Shown: positions 15,061 to 24,843 of the stretch, one piece after another | How positions within the stretch are numbered: the stretch's first letter is position 1 | Layout of the letters: each line of letters begins with the position of its first letter | Origin: Phocaeicola_A sp963652075 | Lineage (GTDB): Bacteria > Bacteroidota > Bacteroidia > Bacteroidales > Bacteroidaceae | DNA: 64,000 nt | Assembly: GCA_963652075.1 (NCBI GenBank) | Contig: CAVJRQ010000036.1 | Span: 1-64,000, forward strand | Direction: 5' to 3' | Translations under genes and position numbers: made by a program | The notes under the pieces: generated by a model | The model's input: only the letters and a program-made list of their open reading frames with translations | Told to the model about the DNA's origin: nothing | Database searches by the model: none

Positions 15061-15126
15061 CAACGTAAGTACTTACGTGAGCCAACGTAAGTACTTTCAT
15101 CGGGCAACGTAAGTACTTACGTGGAC
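15061..15126. repeat. Three-unit 22 bp array with ACGTAAGTACTTACGT palindrome
   Basis: Units begin at 15061, 15083 and 15105 with CAACGTAAGTACTT. The first and third contain the perfect 16 bp palindrome ACGTAAGTACTTACGT; the second has lost its right half. A further CACGTAAG follows at about 15126-15133. The array sits in the 217 bp convergent gap between rnr and the carbohydrate operon; no T-rich terminator is evident there. Confidence 0.9.
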
Positions 15127-15205
15127 ACACGTAAGGTCAATGGTCGGTTAACCGAATAATCGCCACCGGGTTTTCGGGCCGACCCGTATAACGTTTATGT
15201 GCGCG

Positions 15206-18200
15206 TTATATCTTTTCCAACCAGTAGACCCCACCCTTCTCGGCTTTCAGGGTGTAGTCACCGGTCACTTTCACCTTCTTGACGAGCAGGGTGACCTCAC
15301 CGCTTCGCTCGTGTACATACTTCACACGGTACATTCCGGCAGGTAGTTGCAGCGCAACCTCACTGCCCTTACCCACACGCACCAACGCTCCGTTGTCGCC
15401 CTGCAACAGGTGATAGTCCGCGTCACCGTTCACTACGGGCTTCATCTGCGGAATGGCACGAAGCAGGGCTTCGTCGCCGAGGCGCAGTACCGGGCACGAG
15501 CCTCCCGCCATCAAGACAGGCCATCCCTGATTGGGATAGTTCTGCGCATAGAGCATCACGGCCTTGTCTGGATATTTGGTACGGTATTCGCTCACGGCCT
15601 TGTAAGCGCCCTCCTCACCCATCTTGCCTTCTTTCACCTTGCGCGCATGCTGACGCGGTGCCATGTTCTTGCCGCCTTCGGGAGCGTAAGCCGAGCCGTC
15701 CACCCGATAGTGCCAGTAACGAATGTCGATGATGTCGACCACCGCAGCCCGTTTGGGGTCGCTCAGGATAGCATCCTGCACATCCTTGGTGGCGCTCAAC
15801 GCAACCAAGGCATGCTTGCCGGTTTCCTGCTCCCACTCTGCGATGCAGTCGAGCCAGAACTGCATGAAGTAGAGCGGCCCGGTATACTCGGCGCTGATGA
15901 ACTGGATGACGTTACTGTTGTCCGCAAAGTTATTGAGGCACTGACGGATGTAGTTACGATGGAGTTCCCTGCGCACGGGGTGACTGATGTCATAGAACAT
16001 CTCCGCCACAAAGATACGTTTGTCACCGGCAAAGTTCACCGGTTCGGTGAATCCGGTATCGTTGATGTTGTTGGCCGTACGCCAGGGGCAATCCACCCAG
16101 TGCGCTCCAGCCTCGAGTATGTTGTGTTGGAAGTAGTTGTTGTAGTAGAGCAGGATGCCTTCCGGTTCAGCCTTGTCGGCGAACTCTTTCAAACGTCCCC
16201 AATACCAGGTGTTGGGTCGGGTAAGGTCATACTTGCTCATCCCTTCCCAGGCAGAGCCTTGTCCGCTGCGCGCGAAAGGCTGTTCATAGAAGGGTGCCCA
16301 CACGTCAGCGTCGCGCCGACGGATGCGTTCGTGGTCGTCACGCCGACGGTCGTACCAAAGTCCGTAGTTGTAGTACATGGCCACGTTGTGACGACGTTTC
16401 ATCTTCGTCACCACGGAATCGATGCGGTCGGTGAAGCCCGTGCCTTCACGGTCGGGCACAAAGCGGGTGATGTTGTCCGATGCGTCACGCACATAGTTGG
16501 GGCGCAAGCTGCCGCTCCACCAGGTAGCCTTGCGCACATCGCCTGTCATCAGGCAGCCGTCCGCCACCAGCACGCCATTCTCCACACGGCATTGTTTCTT
16601 TGCCGGGGCACTCACTGCCGGCTGCTTGAACTTCACCTCATCCATGGATTTCACCCCGTCGGTAGATACCGGAGCGTCAAACGGACGTTGGTCTATCCAC
16701 ATCCTCAGCGTGAGCCTCGGTTTTATCGCCTCTTTCGACATCAACGTGGCCTGGTCGATAGTAGGGCTACTGGTAGCGCCGCTGGAAGAGAGCGGCCACA
16801 CCCGGTTGCGCTTCGACAAATCCGTCTGCAAGCGGGCTTCCAACTGTGCGTCGAACAAGCTGCGGGGAGACACGTGATTGTTGGAAGCGGACCATACGCC
16901 GTCGCCCGAGAACTGAGCCCAACATCCGTAAGCGTAGTTTTTAGCGTCCGCTGCGGGAGCGTAGCAATGAATCTCCGCCGCCGTACATTGCCAGAAGACA
17001 CTGTTTGCCGTGTTCCATCCGGCTCCGGCCTTGGACTGTCCCAAGTTACGGAACGCCAAGTCGTGACCGTCAATGTTCACCACATCGAACAGCAAGCCAC
17101 AAGCCCATGCGCCCACCGCACCGCTATAGCCTTTCGATTCGGACGATTCGCACTGCACGAAAGCATTGGGGCCGGCAGCGTTCATGCCCGCCACAAAGTC
17201 GTGTATTCCCTGTTCGGAGAAGCAGCGTTGAAACAGCGTGAGCTGACCCAGCGTGTAGAACGTCTGTCTGCGCAGACCGGCGACCTCCGACACAGGATGG
17301 GTGGAGATACAGTCCTCCACAGTGACTTTAGCTACCGTTGGCTGAACCACAACGGCGCTACCTGCCAACTGTGAGAAGTTGAGGTTGCGCACCCAACAGT
17401 TCTCGGCATGGTTGATGGAGACACCCGTCCATGCGTGGTTCTCGTCGAGAGGATAGCGTTTGTCATAGTCGGACACCAACGAGAGGTTCTCCACACCACT
17501 GTCGGCAATGCGTCCGTTCCAAGTGTAGAGCAGCACTTTGCTGTGGGCGTTGGAAGCGTCCAACGCCATGGTGAGCGGAGCATCGAGCGTGATGGAGTTG
17601 CCCTCCACCCGTTCCACCGTACGGTCCCAATAGAGGTCGGCATCACCGGGCTTCCAACCCAACGAGCTGATGCCCCCACCGAAGATATCGCAACCGACGG
17701 AGGCTATCCACTCCTTCTCGGAAGGGCGATAGACCAACACGCGGTCGCCGGCTTTCAGGTTTCCTTTGGAGGAGAGTGACAACGTACGCGCATTCACCGG
17801 CACATACTCCGAAGCCACGGAGAGCGTATCCGTTACCTTACGGTTGTCGTAGCCTTCGATGTAGACAATCGCTCCTCGCTCATAGCCCTGCTTTTCGAGT
17901 ACCGTACCCGTCTTGTCAGCGCCTCTCAGCACGACACCCGACGTACGGATATAGATCGACTTGTCCAGTCTGTAAGTTCCTTTCCGCAGCAGCACCGCCC
18001 CACGCAATCCGTTGGCATCGGGCTTCAGGGAGGATACATAGTCAATGGCACGCTGGATAGCGGCACTGTTGTCACCCTCCACGGGGGAGACATAGACCGC
18101 AACGGGCACGTCGGGAATCTCCACGTTGGAGTTGCGATAACCACAATAAGAGAAATCGATGATACGGTTTCCCTTCGCGTCCGTCTCATAGAGGAGCTGC

Positions 18201-18349
18201 CCGTCCTTGTAGGCAATGGGAGTGTCTTGCGCATAGACGGAGCTCAACGTCAATCCGCACAACAAGCCCACACACCCTAAACGCCTCAGTTTGTATGTTT
18301 TTGTTTCAATGGCACATACCGCCTGAAGTAATTGTTTTCTCATCTTCAT
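15206..18349 (-). CDS. Secreted two-domain protein: parallel beta-helix plus DUF6298-like C-terminal domain; activity unassigned
   Basis: The protein has 1047 residues. A signal peptide region lies before LSSVYAQDT (about 30-42). Residues 75-150 (NSAAIQRAIDYVSSL, GAVLLRKGTYRLDKS, GVVLRG) are the opening of a pectate-lyase-like right-handed beta-helix that continues to about 520. The C-terminal half contains a possible TIM-barrel glycosidase-like domain: IDSVVTKMKRRHNVAMYYNYG, EPEGILLYYNNYF, NVIQFISAEYTGPLYFMQFW, and a beta-rich tail after about 975. It is the last gene of the operon, 42 bases after a GH2 gene. The genomic context predicts action on rhamnogalacturonan-II. GH141 is also a beta-helix family in that pathway, but I cannot place this protein there with confidence. 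Confidence 0.65.
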   Translation of the reverse strand: MKMRKQLLQAVCAIETKTYKLRRLGCVGLLCGLTLSSVYAQDTPIAYKDGQLLYETDAKGNRIIDFSYCGYRNSNVEIPDVPVAVYVSPVEGDNSAAIQRAIDYVSSLKPDANGLRGAVLLRKGTYRLDKSIYIRTSGVVLRGADKTGTVLEKQGYERGAIVYIEGYDNRKVTDTLSVASEYVPVNARTLSLSSKGNLKAGDRVLVYRPSEKEWIASVGCDIFGGGISSLGWKPGDADLYWDRTVERVEGNSITLDAPLTMALDASNAHSKVLLYTWNGRIADSGVENLSLVSDYDKRYPLDENHAWTGVSINHAENCWVRNLNFSQLAGSAVVVQPTVAKVTVEDCISTHPVSEVAGLRRQTFYTLGQLTLFQRCFSEQGIHDFVAGMNAAGPNAFVQCESSESKGYSGAVGAWACGLLFDVVNIDGHDLAFRNLGQSKAGAGWNTANSVFWQCTAAEIHCYAPAADAKNYAYGCWAQFSGDGVWSASNNHVSPRSLFDAQLEARLQTDLSKRNRVWPLSSSGATSSPTIDQATLMSKEAIKPRLTLRMWIDQRPFDAPVSTDGVKSMDEVKFKQPAVSAPAKKQCRVENGVLVADGCLMTGDVRKATWWSGSLRPNYVRDASDNITRFVPDREGTGFTDRIDSVVTKMKRRHNVAMYYNYGLWYDRRRDDHERIRRRDADVWAPFYEQPFARSGQGSAWEGMSKYDLTRPNTWYWGRLKEFADKAEPEGILLYYNNYFQHNILEAGAHWVDCPWRTANNINDTGFTEPVNFAGDKRIFVAEMFYDISHPVRRELHRNYIRQCLNNFADNSNVIQFISAEYTGPLYFMQFWLDCIAEWEQETGKHALVALSATKDVQDAILSDPKRAAVVDIIDIRYWHYRVDGSAYAPEGGKNMAPRQHARKVKEGKMGEEGAYKAVSEYRTKYPDKAVMLYAQNYPNQGWPVLMAGGSCPVLRLGDEALLRAIPQMKPVVNGDADYHLLQGDNGALVRVGKGSEVALQLPAGMYRVKYVHERSGEVTLLVKKVKVTGDYTLKAEKGGVYWLEKI

Positions 18350-18391
18350 ATTTATAAAAGGTTCTTGGTTCTTTCCGCTTGTGTGGGTACA

Positions 18392-20998
18392 CTACTTCTG
18401 TATACCGAATTCTTTCTGTTGCTTGTCCACCTCGTCAAGTGCCTGGCGTTTCTCTTCTTCCGTCAGCTGCACACCACCCTTCTGCCCAGTCTGCACAGTC
18501 TGCCTGCCCGCACGCTCTTCATCGAGATAGCAGAAAGGAATCGTAGCCGGCACACTCTCAAAGGTGATTTCCGCCGGTGTGGGCGCATGGGTACCTTCAA
18601 ATTGCACACGAGCCTTCACGGTAATCTTGCCGGCCTTACGGGTAGAGCGTACCAGTACGGGAGCCGAACCCCATTCTACCGGACGGGGATTGGCATGAAT
18701 GGAGGCATCGCCTATGAGTTCGCCCTCTCCTTCAACGGTGAATACAATGTTCTCTTTCGCCAAACGACGGACGTGACCGCTGTCGTCAGTGACCTCCGCC
18801 ACCACGACAATGATGTCCGAACCGTTGGCCACGAACTCCTGGTTCTGCCAATCGACATAGAGGCGCAGCTTGGTGGATCGGCGCGACGGCATCTTCTTGG
18901 TGGAGCATACCACCTTCCCGTCAATGATTCCTTCCGCCACCATATTCACCTTCTGCCAGTTCTTCTGTTTGTAGCTGTAGTCACGGGCTTCCCAGAAATC
19001 CCATACGTCATCGAACACCACCGGAGCGTTGGGCATGCCGCCTTGTTTGTGGACTACAGGTTTCGTCCAACTCTTTGTGCCGTCATAGACGGAGAGGCGT
19101 ACGGAGTCACAGTTGCTGAAGACCACCACATCCTTGTCGGAGAACTGCGTCATCTCGTGCATGATGTAGACCATCGGCCCACAGTCCGCCACCGGATGAT
19201 GCAATTCCGGAGAGGTCTGGCTACGGAACATGTAATAGGCGTATTTTGGTTGGCGGAAACAGTCGAACAGTCCGCCCCAATAGGGGTCTGGGTGATAGCC
19301 GCGTTGATGGTCGAACGGATGCCACAAGGCACCGCCGATAAACTGTCCCGTGGTACGATAAAGCCCGTCGTAGGTCTTTGCCAACGACAATGTCTGCACC
19401 TTCATCGGACGTTCGCCCCAACTGCGTGAGGCGCGGTTGTCGTTGTTGTGGGCGTACCAGTCGTCCACGTTCTCGCCAAACTCACGGGTGAAGATACACT
19501 GCTTGGGGGCATCCGCTTTCTCGTCGTCTCCCGGCCAGCCATAGACCACGTCGTAGTTGTCGCGCACACCGGCGGAGTGCACGTCAGCGACGGCGACAGG
19601 ACGACCCGGATAAGGATATTCGTCTTTCGTTACCTGGAGTGCTTCCAAGGCAAACTCCTTCGGATAGGAAGTCTCATTGAGGATAGGTTCCCACATCAAT
19701 ACGGAAGGATGGTTGCGGTCGCGGCGGATGATGTCGCGCGTGTTGGCGTGTACGCGTTCGGCAAACTCCGGCTTCTTGTTCCAGAACTGCCAACCGGGGG
19801 TAGCCACGATGACAAACATACCCAGCTCGTCGCAAGCGTCCATAAACGAGGGGTCTTGCGGATAGTGCGCCACACGGATGATGCGGCAACCTGCATCGCG
19901 CAGCCGTTTGGCATCGCGCCATTGTTGGGAGTTAGGCACGGCGTTGCCCACATAGGCAAAGTCCTGGTGACGGTTAGCACCGACCAGTTGTTCGTAGCGT
20001 TTGCCATTCAGCCAAAAGCCTTCCTTTCCCCTGAACTCGCACAGGCGGATACCGATGCGGGTAACGCCGCCATCCACGCAAGTCCCGTTTTGTTTGACGC
20101 GGGACTCTATGCGATAGAGGTAAGGAGCGTCCGGAATCCACAAATGAGGGTTCTTGACCTGTATCTTTTGCGTCACCGTCTTGGTCTCACCGACTGCCAA
20201 CGGGATGCGTTGGCTGACCCGTTTCACCACCGTGCCGGCAGCATCCAGCAAGGAGGTCTCCACCACGGCTTGGCAGGATTGTTTGCCGTCATTCGCCACT
20301 TCGGTGTTGACAAACACGTCCGCCCGTTTGTCGGAGATGTTGTCATAGTGGACAAATACTCCCCCACCCGCCGTACGGTTGGCCTCAACGGCATCGGTGA
20401 TGGCAACGGGCGACTTGGCAATCAGCCACACGTCACGGTAAATGCCTCCGTGGTAGGCAAAGTCCAACGTATATTGTGTCTTGCCGGGAGGATAGGTCTT
20501 GTCGTCGCTATTGTCAGCCATCACAGCCACCACACAGGTGTCACCGGCTTGGATGCCGGCCTCGGAGAGCTGTAGCGTAACGGGCAGATAGCCCCCCAAG
20601 TGTTCCTTCACCAACTTTCCGTTGACGTAGAACTTCTGCTTTCCCATGATGGACTCGAAGTGGAGGCTCACGTTTTTCCCTTTCGTATCCTGTGGCACCA
20701 CAAAGTGTTTGCGGTACCAGACAATGCCTTGGTAGTTGCGGCAACCGCTGGCTTCCGCCGGCATCAGTTCCACGCTGTGGGGCGTTGAGACTACCGCCCA
20801 AGCGGAGTCATCCAGTTCGAGCGCTTCGCCGTTCGCCACATCTCCCTTATGGAAACGCCATCCGGCATTGAAATCATAGACAAGGCGTCCGCTCTCCGAA
20901 AGCGGAAAGAAGCCGGCAACGGAAATCTCTTGCGACAGGTTTGCCCACAACGTCATGCAAGGGACGAGGAGCAACAGGGCTATCAGTGTTTTCTTCAT
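18392..20998 (-). CDS. Glycoside hydrolase family 2, secreted
   Basis: The protein has 868 residues with signal peptide MKKTLIALLLLVPCMTLWA. A jelly-roll domain (about 40-195, with YRKHF and KFYVNGKLV) and an immunoglobulin-like domain precede the TIM barrel. The acid/base is probably E442 in WEPILNET and the nucleophile E506 in FTREFGEN. After about 620 come further beta-sandwich domains of the DUF4982 type. The EPILNE motif differs from the LacZ form GNES, so beta-galactosidase activity should not be assumed. GH2 enzymes in rhamnogalacturonan-II breakdown include alpha-L-arabinopyranosidase, beta-galacturonidase, beta-galactosidase and beta-glucuronidase (from memory), and this protein may be one of these. 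The gene lies 19 bases after the DUF5703 gene. Confidence 0.85.
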   Translation of the reverse strand: MKKTLIALLLLVPCMTLWANLSQEISVAGFFPLSESGRLVYDFNAGWRFHKGDVANGEALELDDSAWAVVSTPHSVELMPAEASGCRNYQGIVWYRKHFVVPQDTKGKNVSLHFESIMGKQKFYVNGKLVKEHLGGYLPVTLQLSEAGIQAGDTCVVAVMADNSDDKTYPPGKTQYTLDFAYHGGIYRDVWLIAKSPVAITDAVEANRTAGGGVFVHYDNISDKRADVFVNTEVANDGKQSCQAVVETSLLDAAGTVVKRVSQRIPLAVGETKTVTQKIQVKNPHLWIPDAPYLYRIESRVKQNGTCVDGGVTRIGIRLCEFRGKEGFWLNGKRYEQLVGANRHQDFAYVGNAVPNSQQWRDAKRLRDAGCRIIRVAHYPQDPSFMDACDELGMFVIVATPGWQFWNKKPEFAERVHANTRDIIRRDRNHPSVLMWEPILNETSYPKEFALEALQVTKDEYPYPGRPVAVADVHSAGVRDNYDVVYGWPGDDEKADAPKQCIFTREFGENVDDWYAHNNDNRASRSWGERPMKVQTLSLAKTYDGLYRTTGQFIGGALWHPFDHQRGYHPDPYWGGLFDCFRQPKYAYYMFRSQTSPELHHPVADCGPMVYIMHEMTQFSDKDVVVFSNCDSVRLSVYDGTKSWTKPVVHKQGGMPNAPVVFDDVWDFWEARDYSYKQKNWQKVNMVAEGIIDGKVVCSTKKMPSRRSTKLRLYVDWQNQEFVANGSDIIVVVAEVTDDSGHVRRLAKENIVFTVEGEGELIGDASIHANPRPVEWGSAPVLVRSTRKAGKITVKARVQFEGTHAPTPAEITFESVPATIPFCYLDEERAGRQTVQTGQKGGVQLTEEEKRQALDEVDKQQKEFGIQK

Positions 20999-21017
20999 GC
21001 GATTATAAGGTATTATG

Positions 21018-23297
21018 TTATTGCTTCAAATTGACTATCACATCGGCTTTGCGGCTTTCGGGGGTCACTTGCAGGCGCGCCAGCTTTCCGTCACGGAGTT
21101 CCGCCTCCACCACCGTCTGGTCGATAGCGTGGAGCTTGAAACGTACATTCCAAGCAGCCGGCCAGGCAGGGAAAAGGTAAATCTTCCCGTTTCGGGTCTG
21201 CAGCAACATCTCTTGCAGACCAATCATGCCGCTACCTCCCCAGTTATGATCGGGAGTCCAGTCGAACCCCGGCCCCCAAAAGGCAGGGAAGCGATGAGGG
21301 CCGTCCGCCAATTTTTCTTTGGTCAGTCGGGCCGCTTCGTCGGTCAAGCCCAAGCACGCCGCCCAGATATTGTCCTGCTTCCACCCTTTCGGGGAGCGGA
21401 ACTTGATGGCATCGGCATCCAGGTTGTAGGTGTCACGTGCCACCTGCAACGAATCTCCTTCACAACCCACGCCAAAGATACGCCACGGGAAGACGGGATA
21501 AAGTTGGGCTGTCTCCACGTTGTTGACCCGCTCCCACGACTTGGCAGGAGCGATGGTCTTCTTGCCTTCAATCCGGCGGTAAGGGAGGTCAGGGATGCGC
21601 ACCAGCATCTCTTTCCATCGTCCCACAGCCGTGTCACCTGCCATCTGCTTCATGTCGATATAACTCTTCAGCACGGTCTGCAGGGCCGCCACAGTGGAAG
21701 CCGCATTGTTGGCCATCTTGTAGGTCTCGCATCCCGAACCCGGGAAGAGGATGAGTTTCCCCTCTCCGTCCAATTTCTTGATGCCCCGTCGGGAAGCCAG
21801 ATACTGATAGTGTTCGTCAAAGAAGGTGAGCGCACTCTCTATCAGGTTGGTATAGGAAGAGATGTCCGTAGCGGCGTAGCGACGCAACTCCAGTATCATT
21901 TGGCAAAACTCAAGCACCGTGTCCCACGTATATTCGAGCCAAGCGTTGTATTCCACGCCCTTGTCGAACCACTCGGGACGCTTCAGTCCATATTCCGCCA
22001 TATTGGGTAGTCCGAAGCATTCGGTCTGTTCAGTAAAGCATCCACCCGCATGATTCCAGTAGAAGCGGCTTCGAAGCTCGGCATTGTGGAGCATGCGGTT
22101 GTAAGCCTCAAACTGCGGAATCATCAGGTCGGCATCCCCGTTCTTCAGCATGGGCCAATAGACAAGCCGTTGGTTCTGTGCCGTCATCGTGCCACCGCCC
22201 CAGTTGCGGTAGTCGGGGGTGTAGTCTGCCGTAGGAGCGGTCTTCACGTACTGCGGGTCAAAGGTAAACAGGCCTCCGTTGAACTTGGTCGGTCCCGATC
22301 CGTAGGCGTTGCAACCCAGCATGTAACGGAACAAGGTGAAGTTGCGGGCAACGTCTGCCGCCTCGCCATCCGCCTCGATGTAGCTGCGCTTCCAAAACGC
22401 GTTCCACCAGGCGACTGAGGCTTTGCGGTCACGCTCGGTCCGGATGGACTTCTCAACCTGTTCCAACCCCGTCAGCCATTGTTCCGTATCCGTTGTCTGT
22501 AGCGTGTGGAACGCGATGGTTACGTGGTGCGACTTGGCGGGTTTCGCCGATTGGAAGTTCCATGCCTGGTAATCCGTACCAGCGTATTCGCCTTTAGAAG
22601 TACCCGTAAAGGAGAGGTTGTCGCCGCTCAACCGTCCGCCGGAGAGAAGATTCGCTACGGGATTCCACAGTTGGTTCTTGATGGAGTCCAGTCCTTCGAG
22701 GCTCACGGTTCGGTCGAACACGGTAACGGCTGGGTTATGATGATAGAAAAGCACCCCGTTACCCGATGGACGTATAGAATCCTTGGAAGTGACCAAGCCC
22801 GTGGTCTTGGCCCACTTGAGGGAGTTCTGCCGTGCTTCTCCCTTACGGAACGCACGGTCTGCGTAACGCCAATTCTCATAGCTGAGGTTCAAGGTGGAGG
22901 CTTCGTGTCCCTTTACCTCCAAGTGAACCACAGGACGGTACACGTCTACCCAAAGCAGCACGGTGTAACCGCCCAAGTGAATCTCCTGGGTGCCGTCCTT
23001 CAGTCTGAGTGTCTGTCGAAAGCCGGTTTCGGGCATAGGCGAGCCATTCATGCGCAACCGCACCCGTCCTGCCTTCAGGAGTGTGGTGTACTCGTCGTAG
23101 GCTCCACTGCGGCTCATGTAAAAGAGCAGTTCGCCGTTCTCCACCCACACGTTCAGTCCAATGTCACCGCCTCCGCAAGGCATCGACTCCGAAGCGTTCT
23201 TGCTGAAGGTTGTCCAGGTGTAGTCGGCAGGCTGTCCCCACACCGTGTGGCAAAGGGAAAACGCCGCCATCAAGAGTATAGTCCGTATTCTTCGCAT
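21018..23297 (-). CDS. Secreted DUF5703 protein, GH95-like; activity unassigned
   Basis: The protein has 759 residues with signal peptide MRRIRTILLMAAFSLCHTVWG. The start of the mature protein (TTFSKNASESMPCGGGDIGLNVWV) is the DUF5703 N-terminal signature, a beta-sandwich domain; the middle and C-terminal parts are helical and Trp-rich (WGGGTMTAQNQRLVYWPMLKNGD, FAYNRM-like), which fits an (alpha/alpha)6 barrel such as those of GH95 and related clans. GH95 includes an alpha-L-galactosidase of the rhamnogalacturonan-II pathway (recalled), so a terminal sugar hydrolase is a reasonable guess. The conserved acids of GH95 cannot be placed securely by eye. The gene lies between the esterase and the smaller GH2 in the operon. 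Confidence 0.65.
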   Translation of the reverse strand: MRRIRTILLMAAFSLCHTVWGQPADYTWTTFSKNASESMPCGGGDIGLNVWVENGELLFYMSRSGAYDEYTTLLKAGRVRLRMNGSPMPETGFRQTLRLKDGTQEIHLGGYTVLLWVDVYRPVVHLEVKGHEASTLNLSYENWRYADRAFRKGEARQNSLKWAKTTGLVTSKDSIRPSGNGVLFYHHNPAVTVFDRTVSLEGLDSIKNQLWNPVANLLSGGRLSGDNLSFTGTSKGEYAGTDYQAWNFQSAKPAKSHHVTIAFHTLQTTDTEQWLTGLEQVEKSIRTERDRKASVAWWNAFWKRSYIEADGEAADVARNFTLFRYMLGCNAYGSGPTKFNGGLFTFDPQYVKTAPTADYTPDYRNWGGGTMTAQNQRLVYWPMLKNGDADLMIPQFEAYNRMLHNAELRSRFYWNHAGGCFTEQTECFGLPNMAEYGLKRPEWFDKGVEYNAWLEYTWDTVLEFCQMILELRRYAATDISSYTNLIESALTFFDEHYQYLASRRGIKKLDGEGKLILFPGSGCETYKMANNAASTVAALQTVLKSYIDMKQMAGDTAVGRWKEMLVRIPDLPYRRIEGKKTIAPAKSWERVNNVETAQLYPVFPWRIFGVGCEGDSLQVARDTYNLDADAIKFRSPKGWKQDNIWAACLGLTDEAARLTKEKLADGPHRFPAFWGPGFDWTPDHNWGGSGMIGLQEMLLQTRNGKIYLFPAWPAAWNVRFKLHAIDQTVVEAELRDGKLARLQVTPESRKADVIVNLKQ

Positions 23298-23335
23298 GGG
23301 TCTTGTCCGTTAGTAATCCGTTATCTGTTTATGTC

Positions 23336-24802
23336 TTATTTTTTCAAGGGTTTCGGGTCTTCCCAGTCATCGGAACGGAAGGAAGAGACGGGCAAACCCT
23401 CCGCACCATAGAGGTCACCTTCAGCATAATCCTCAAAAGCGTAACGCACCGCCACCGGATGAGCCACCTTGTCGCTCGTCACAATCACGTTCTGCCGTTT
23501 AATCTCCGCCTTTGCAGGATAGAACACACGGTCTTCACCTGCCACCTTGAAGTTCTTGGAGGCGAACCCATGCTTCACGTTGACCCACATCGGCGCACGT
23601 TCGAAGCTGACGATGACCGTGTCGTTGCGTATCTCACACGACTTGTAGTAAGGGCTGTCGCCCGTGATGCCTTGGATGCCATACGCTTTGTTGAGTGCCA
23701 ACAGAGCCAACCGTTCGCCCGGGGTACGTTTGTCGTAGGGGTGAATGCCGTTCTTAAATCCCGCATCCATCAGCACGGCCATGCCGGTCTCGGGCACCAT
23801 GAACTCAACCTTTGCCTGTGCCTCGCGCAGGTAGGCGGAGTTGCAGAGCGGTTTGCCCTTGCCCGTGATGTTCCCGTAGCTATAGGGAGCAATCTGGCAA
23901 TAGTAGAAGGGGAAGTCGCCTTGTCCCCACACCTTGCGCCATCCGGTTATCAGCGAAGCGAACATGTCGGCATAGGTATGCGCCCGGTTCCAGTTATCCT
24001 CGCCTTGATACCAAATGACACCCTTCATGGTCATGCCAATCAGCGGACTCAGCATACCGTTGAAAAGAACTGTCGGCGTGCGGTTTTTCTGGGCTATCTT
24101 TCCGTTGGCTTGCGGTATCTGTGCGGTTGCTTCGGGGAAGGCTTTCAGCATCTCTTCGTTCATCCAGGCCTCGCACGACGATCCGCCCCAAGCGGCGACC
24201 ACCAAGCCTACAGGCACTTGCAGGGTCTCTTCTATCTGACGGCCGAAGTAATAGGCTGTGGCGCTGAACTCACGAATGGTGGCGGGAGTGGCCTCCACCC
24301 AACTGCCCACGCAATCGGTGGCGGGCACTGTAGCGGAGTTGCGTTTCATCGTAAAGAGGCGGATGCGTTCGTTACGTCCGCGCAACGCGTCCATGTTGGC
24401 TCCTTCTACGGGCTGGTTGGTGAAGCCTTTCATCGGCATCTCCATGTTGCTCTGTCCGGAGCATAGCCACAGCTCACCTACCATCACGTTGTGAAGGGTC
24501 AACGGAGTTCCGTCGCTCACCACCACGTCGTAAGGGCCTCCGGCCTTGGGAGTGGGCAAGGTCATCTTCCACGCTCCCTTGGCATCGGATTGGGTCGTAT
24601 AGGCTTTACCGTTCCACGAGGGAGTTACCGTCACCGTTTGGTTGGGAGCGGCCGTTCCCCACAGATTGGCGGCAGTCTGTTGCTGCATCACCATGTTATC
24701 GGAAAATATGGCGGGCATCTTCACCTCTGCCTGCAAAGACTGACCCAGGGCGGTAGCCAACAGCAGGGTCGCAAAAGCTTTTGTACAATTATTGATTCTC
24801 AT
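23336..24802 (-). CDS. Sialate O-acetylesterase-type SGNH carbohydrate esterase
   Basis: The protein has 488 residues with a signal peptide ending about residue 25 (GQSLQAEVK). FSDNMVMQQ and a small beta domain precede GELWLCSGQSNMEMPM, where S118 is the catalytic serine of the PF03629 (SASA) family. The distal block MDAGFKNGIHPYDKRTPGERLA carries the His of the catalytic dyad or triad. Such enzymes remove acetyl groups from plant polysaccharides as well as sialic acid. In this operon the likely targets are the acetyl groups on side chains A or B of rhamnogalacturonan-II, such as those on methylfucose or aceric acid; this is inferred from neighbours only. Periplasmic location expected. Confidence 0.85.
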   Translation of the reverse strand: MRINNCTKAFATLLLATALGQSLQAEVKMPAIFSDNMVMQQQTAANLWGTAAPNQTVTVTPSWNGKAYTTQSDAKGAWKMTLPTPKAGGPYDVVVSDGTPLTLHNVMVGELWLCSGQSNMEMPMKGFTNQPVEGANMDALRGRNERIRLFTMKRNSATVPATDCVGSWVEATPATIREFSATAYYFGRQIEETLQVPVGLVVAAWGGSSCEAWMNEEMLKAFPEATAQIPQANGKIAQKNRTPTVLFNGMLSPLIGMTMKGVIWYQGEDNWNRAHTYADMFASLITGWRKVWGQGDFPFYYCQIAPYSYGNITGKGKPLCNSAYLREAQAKVEFMVPETGMAVLMDAGFKNGIHPYDKRTPGERLALLALNKAYGIQGITGDSPYYKSCEIRNDTVIVSFERAPMWVNVKHGFASKNFKVAGEDRVFYPAKAEIKRQNVIVTSDKVAHPVAVRYAFEDYAEGDLYGAEGLPVSSFRSDDWEDPKPLKK

Positions 24803-24843
24803 AGCTTTGTTTTATTATCGTTCGTTTCTGTTCATTCGTCGCT

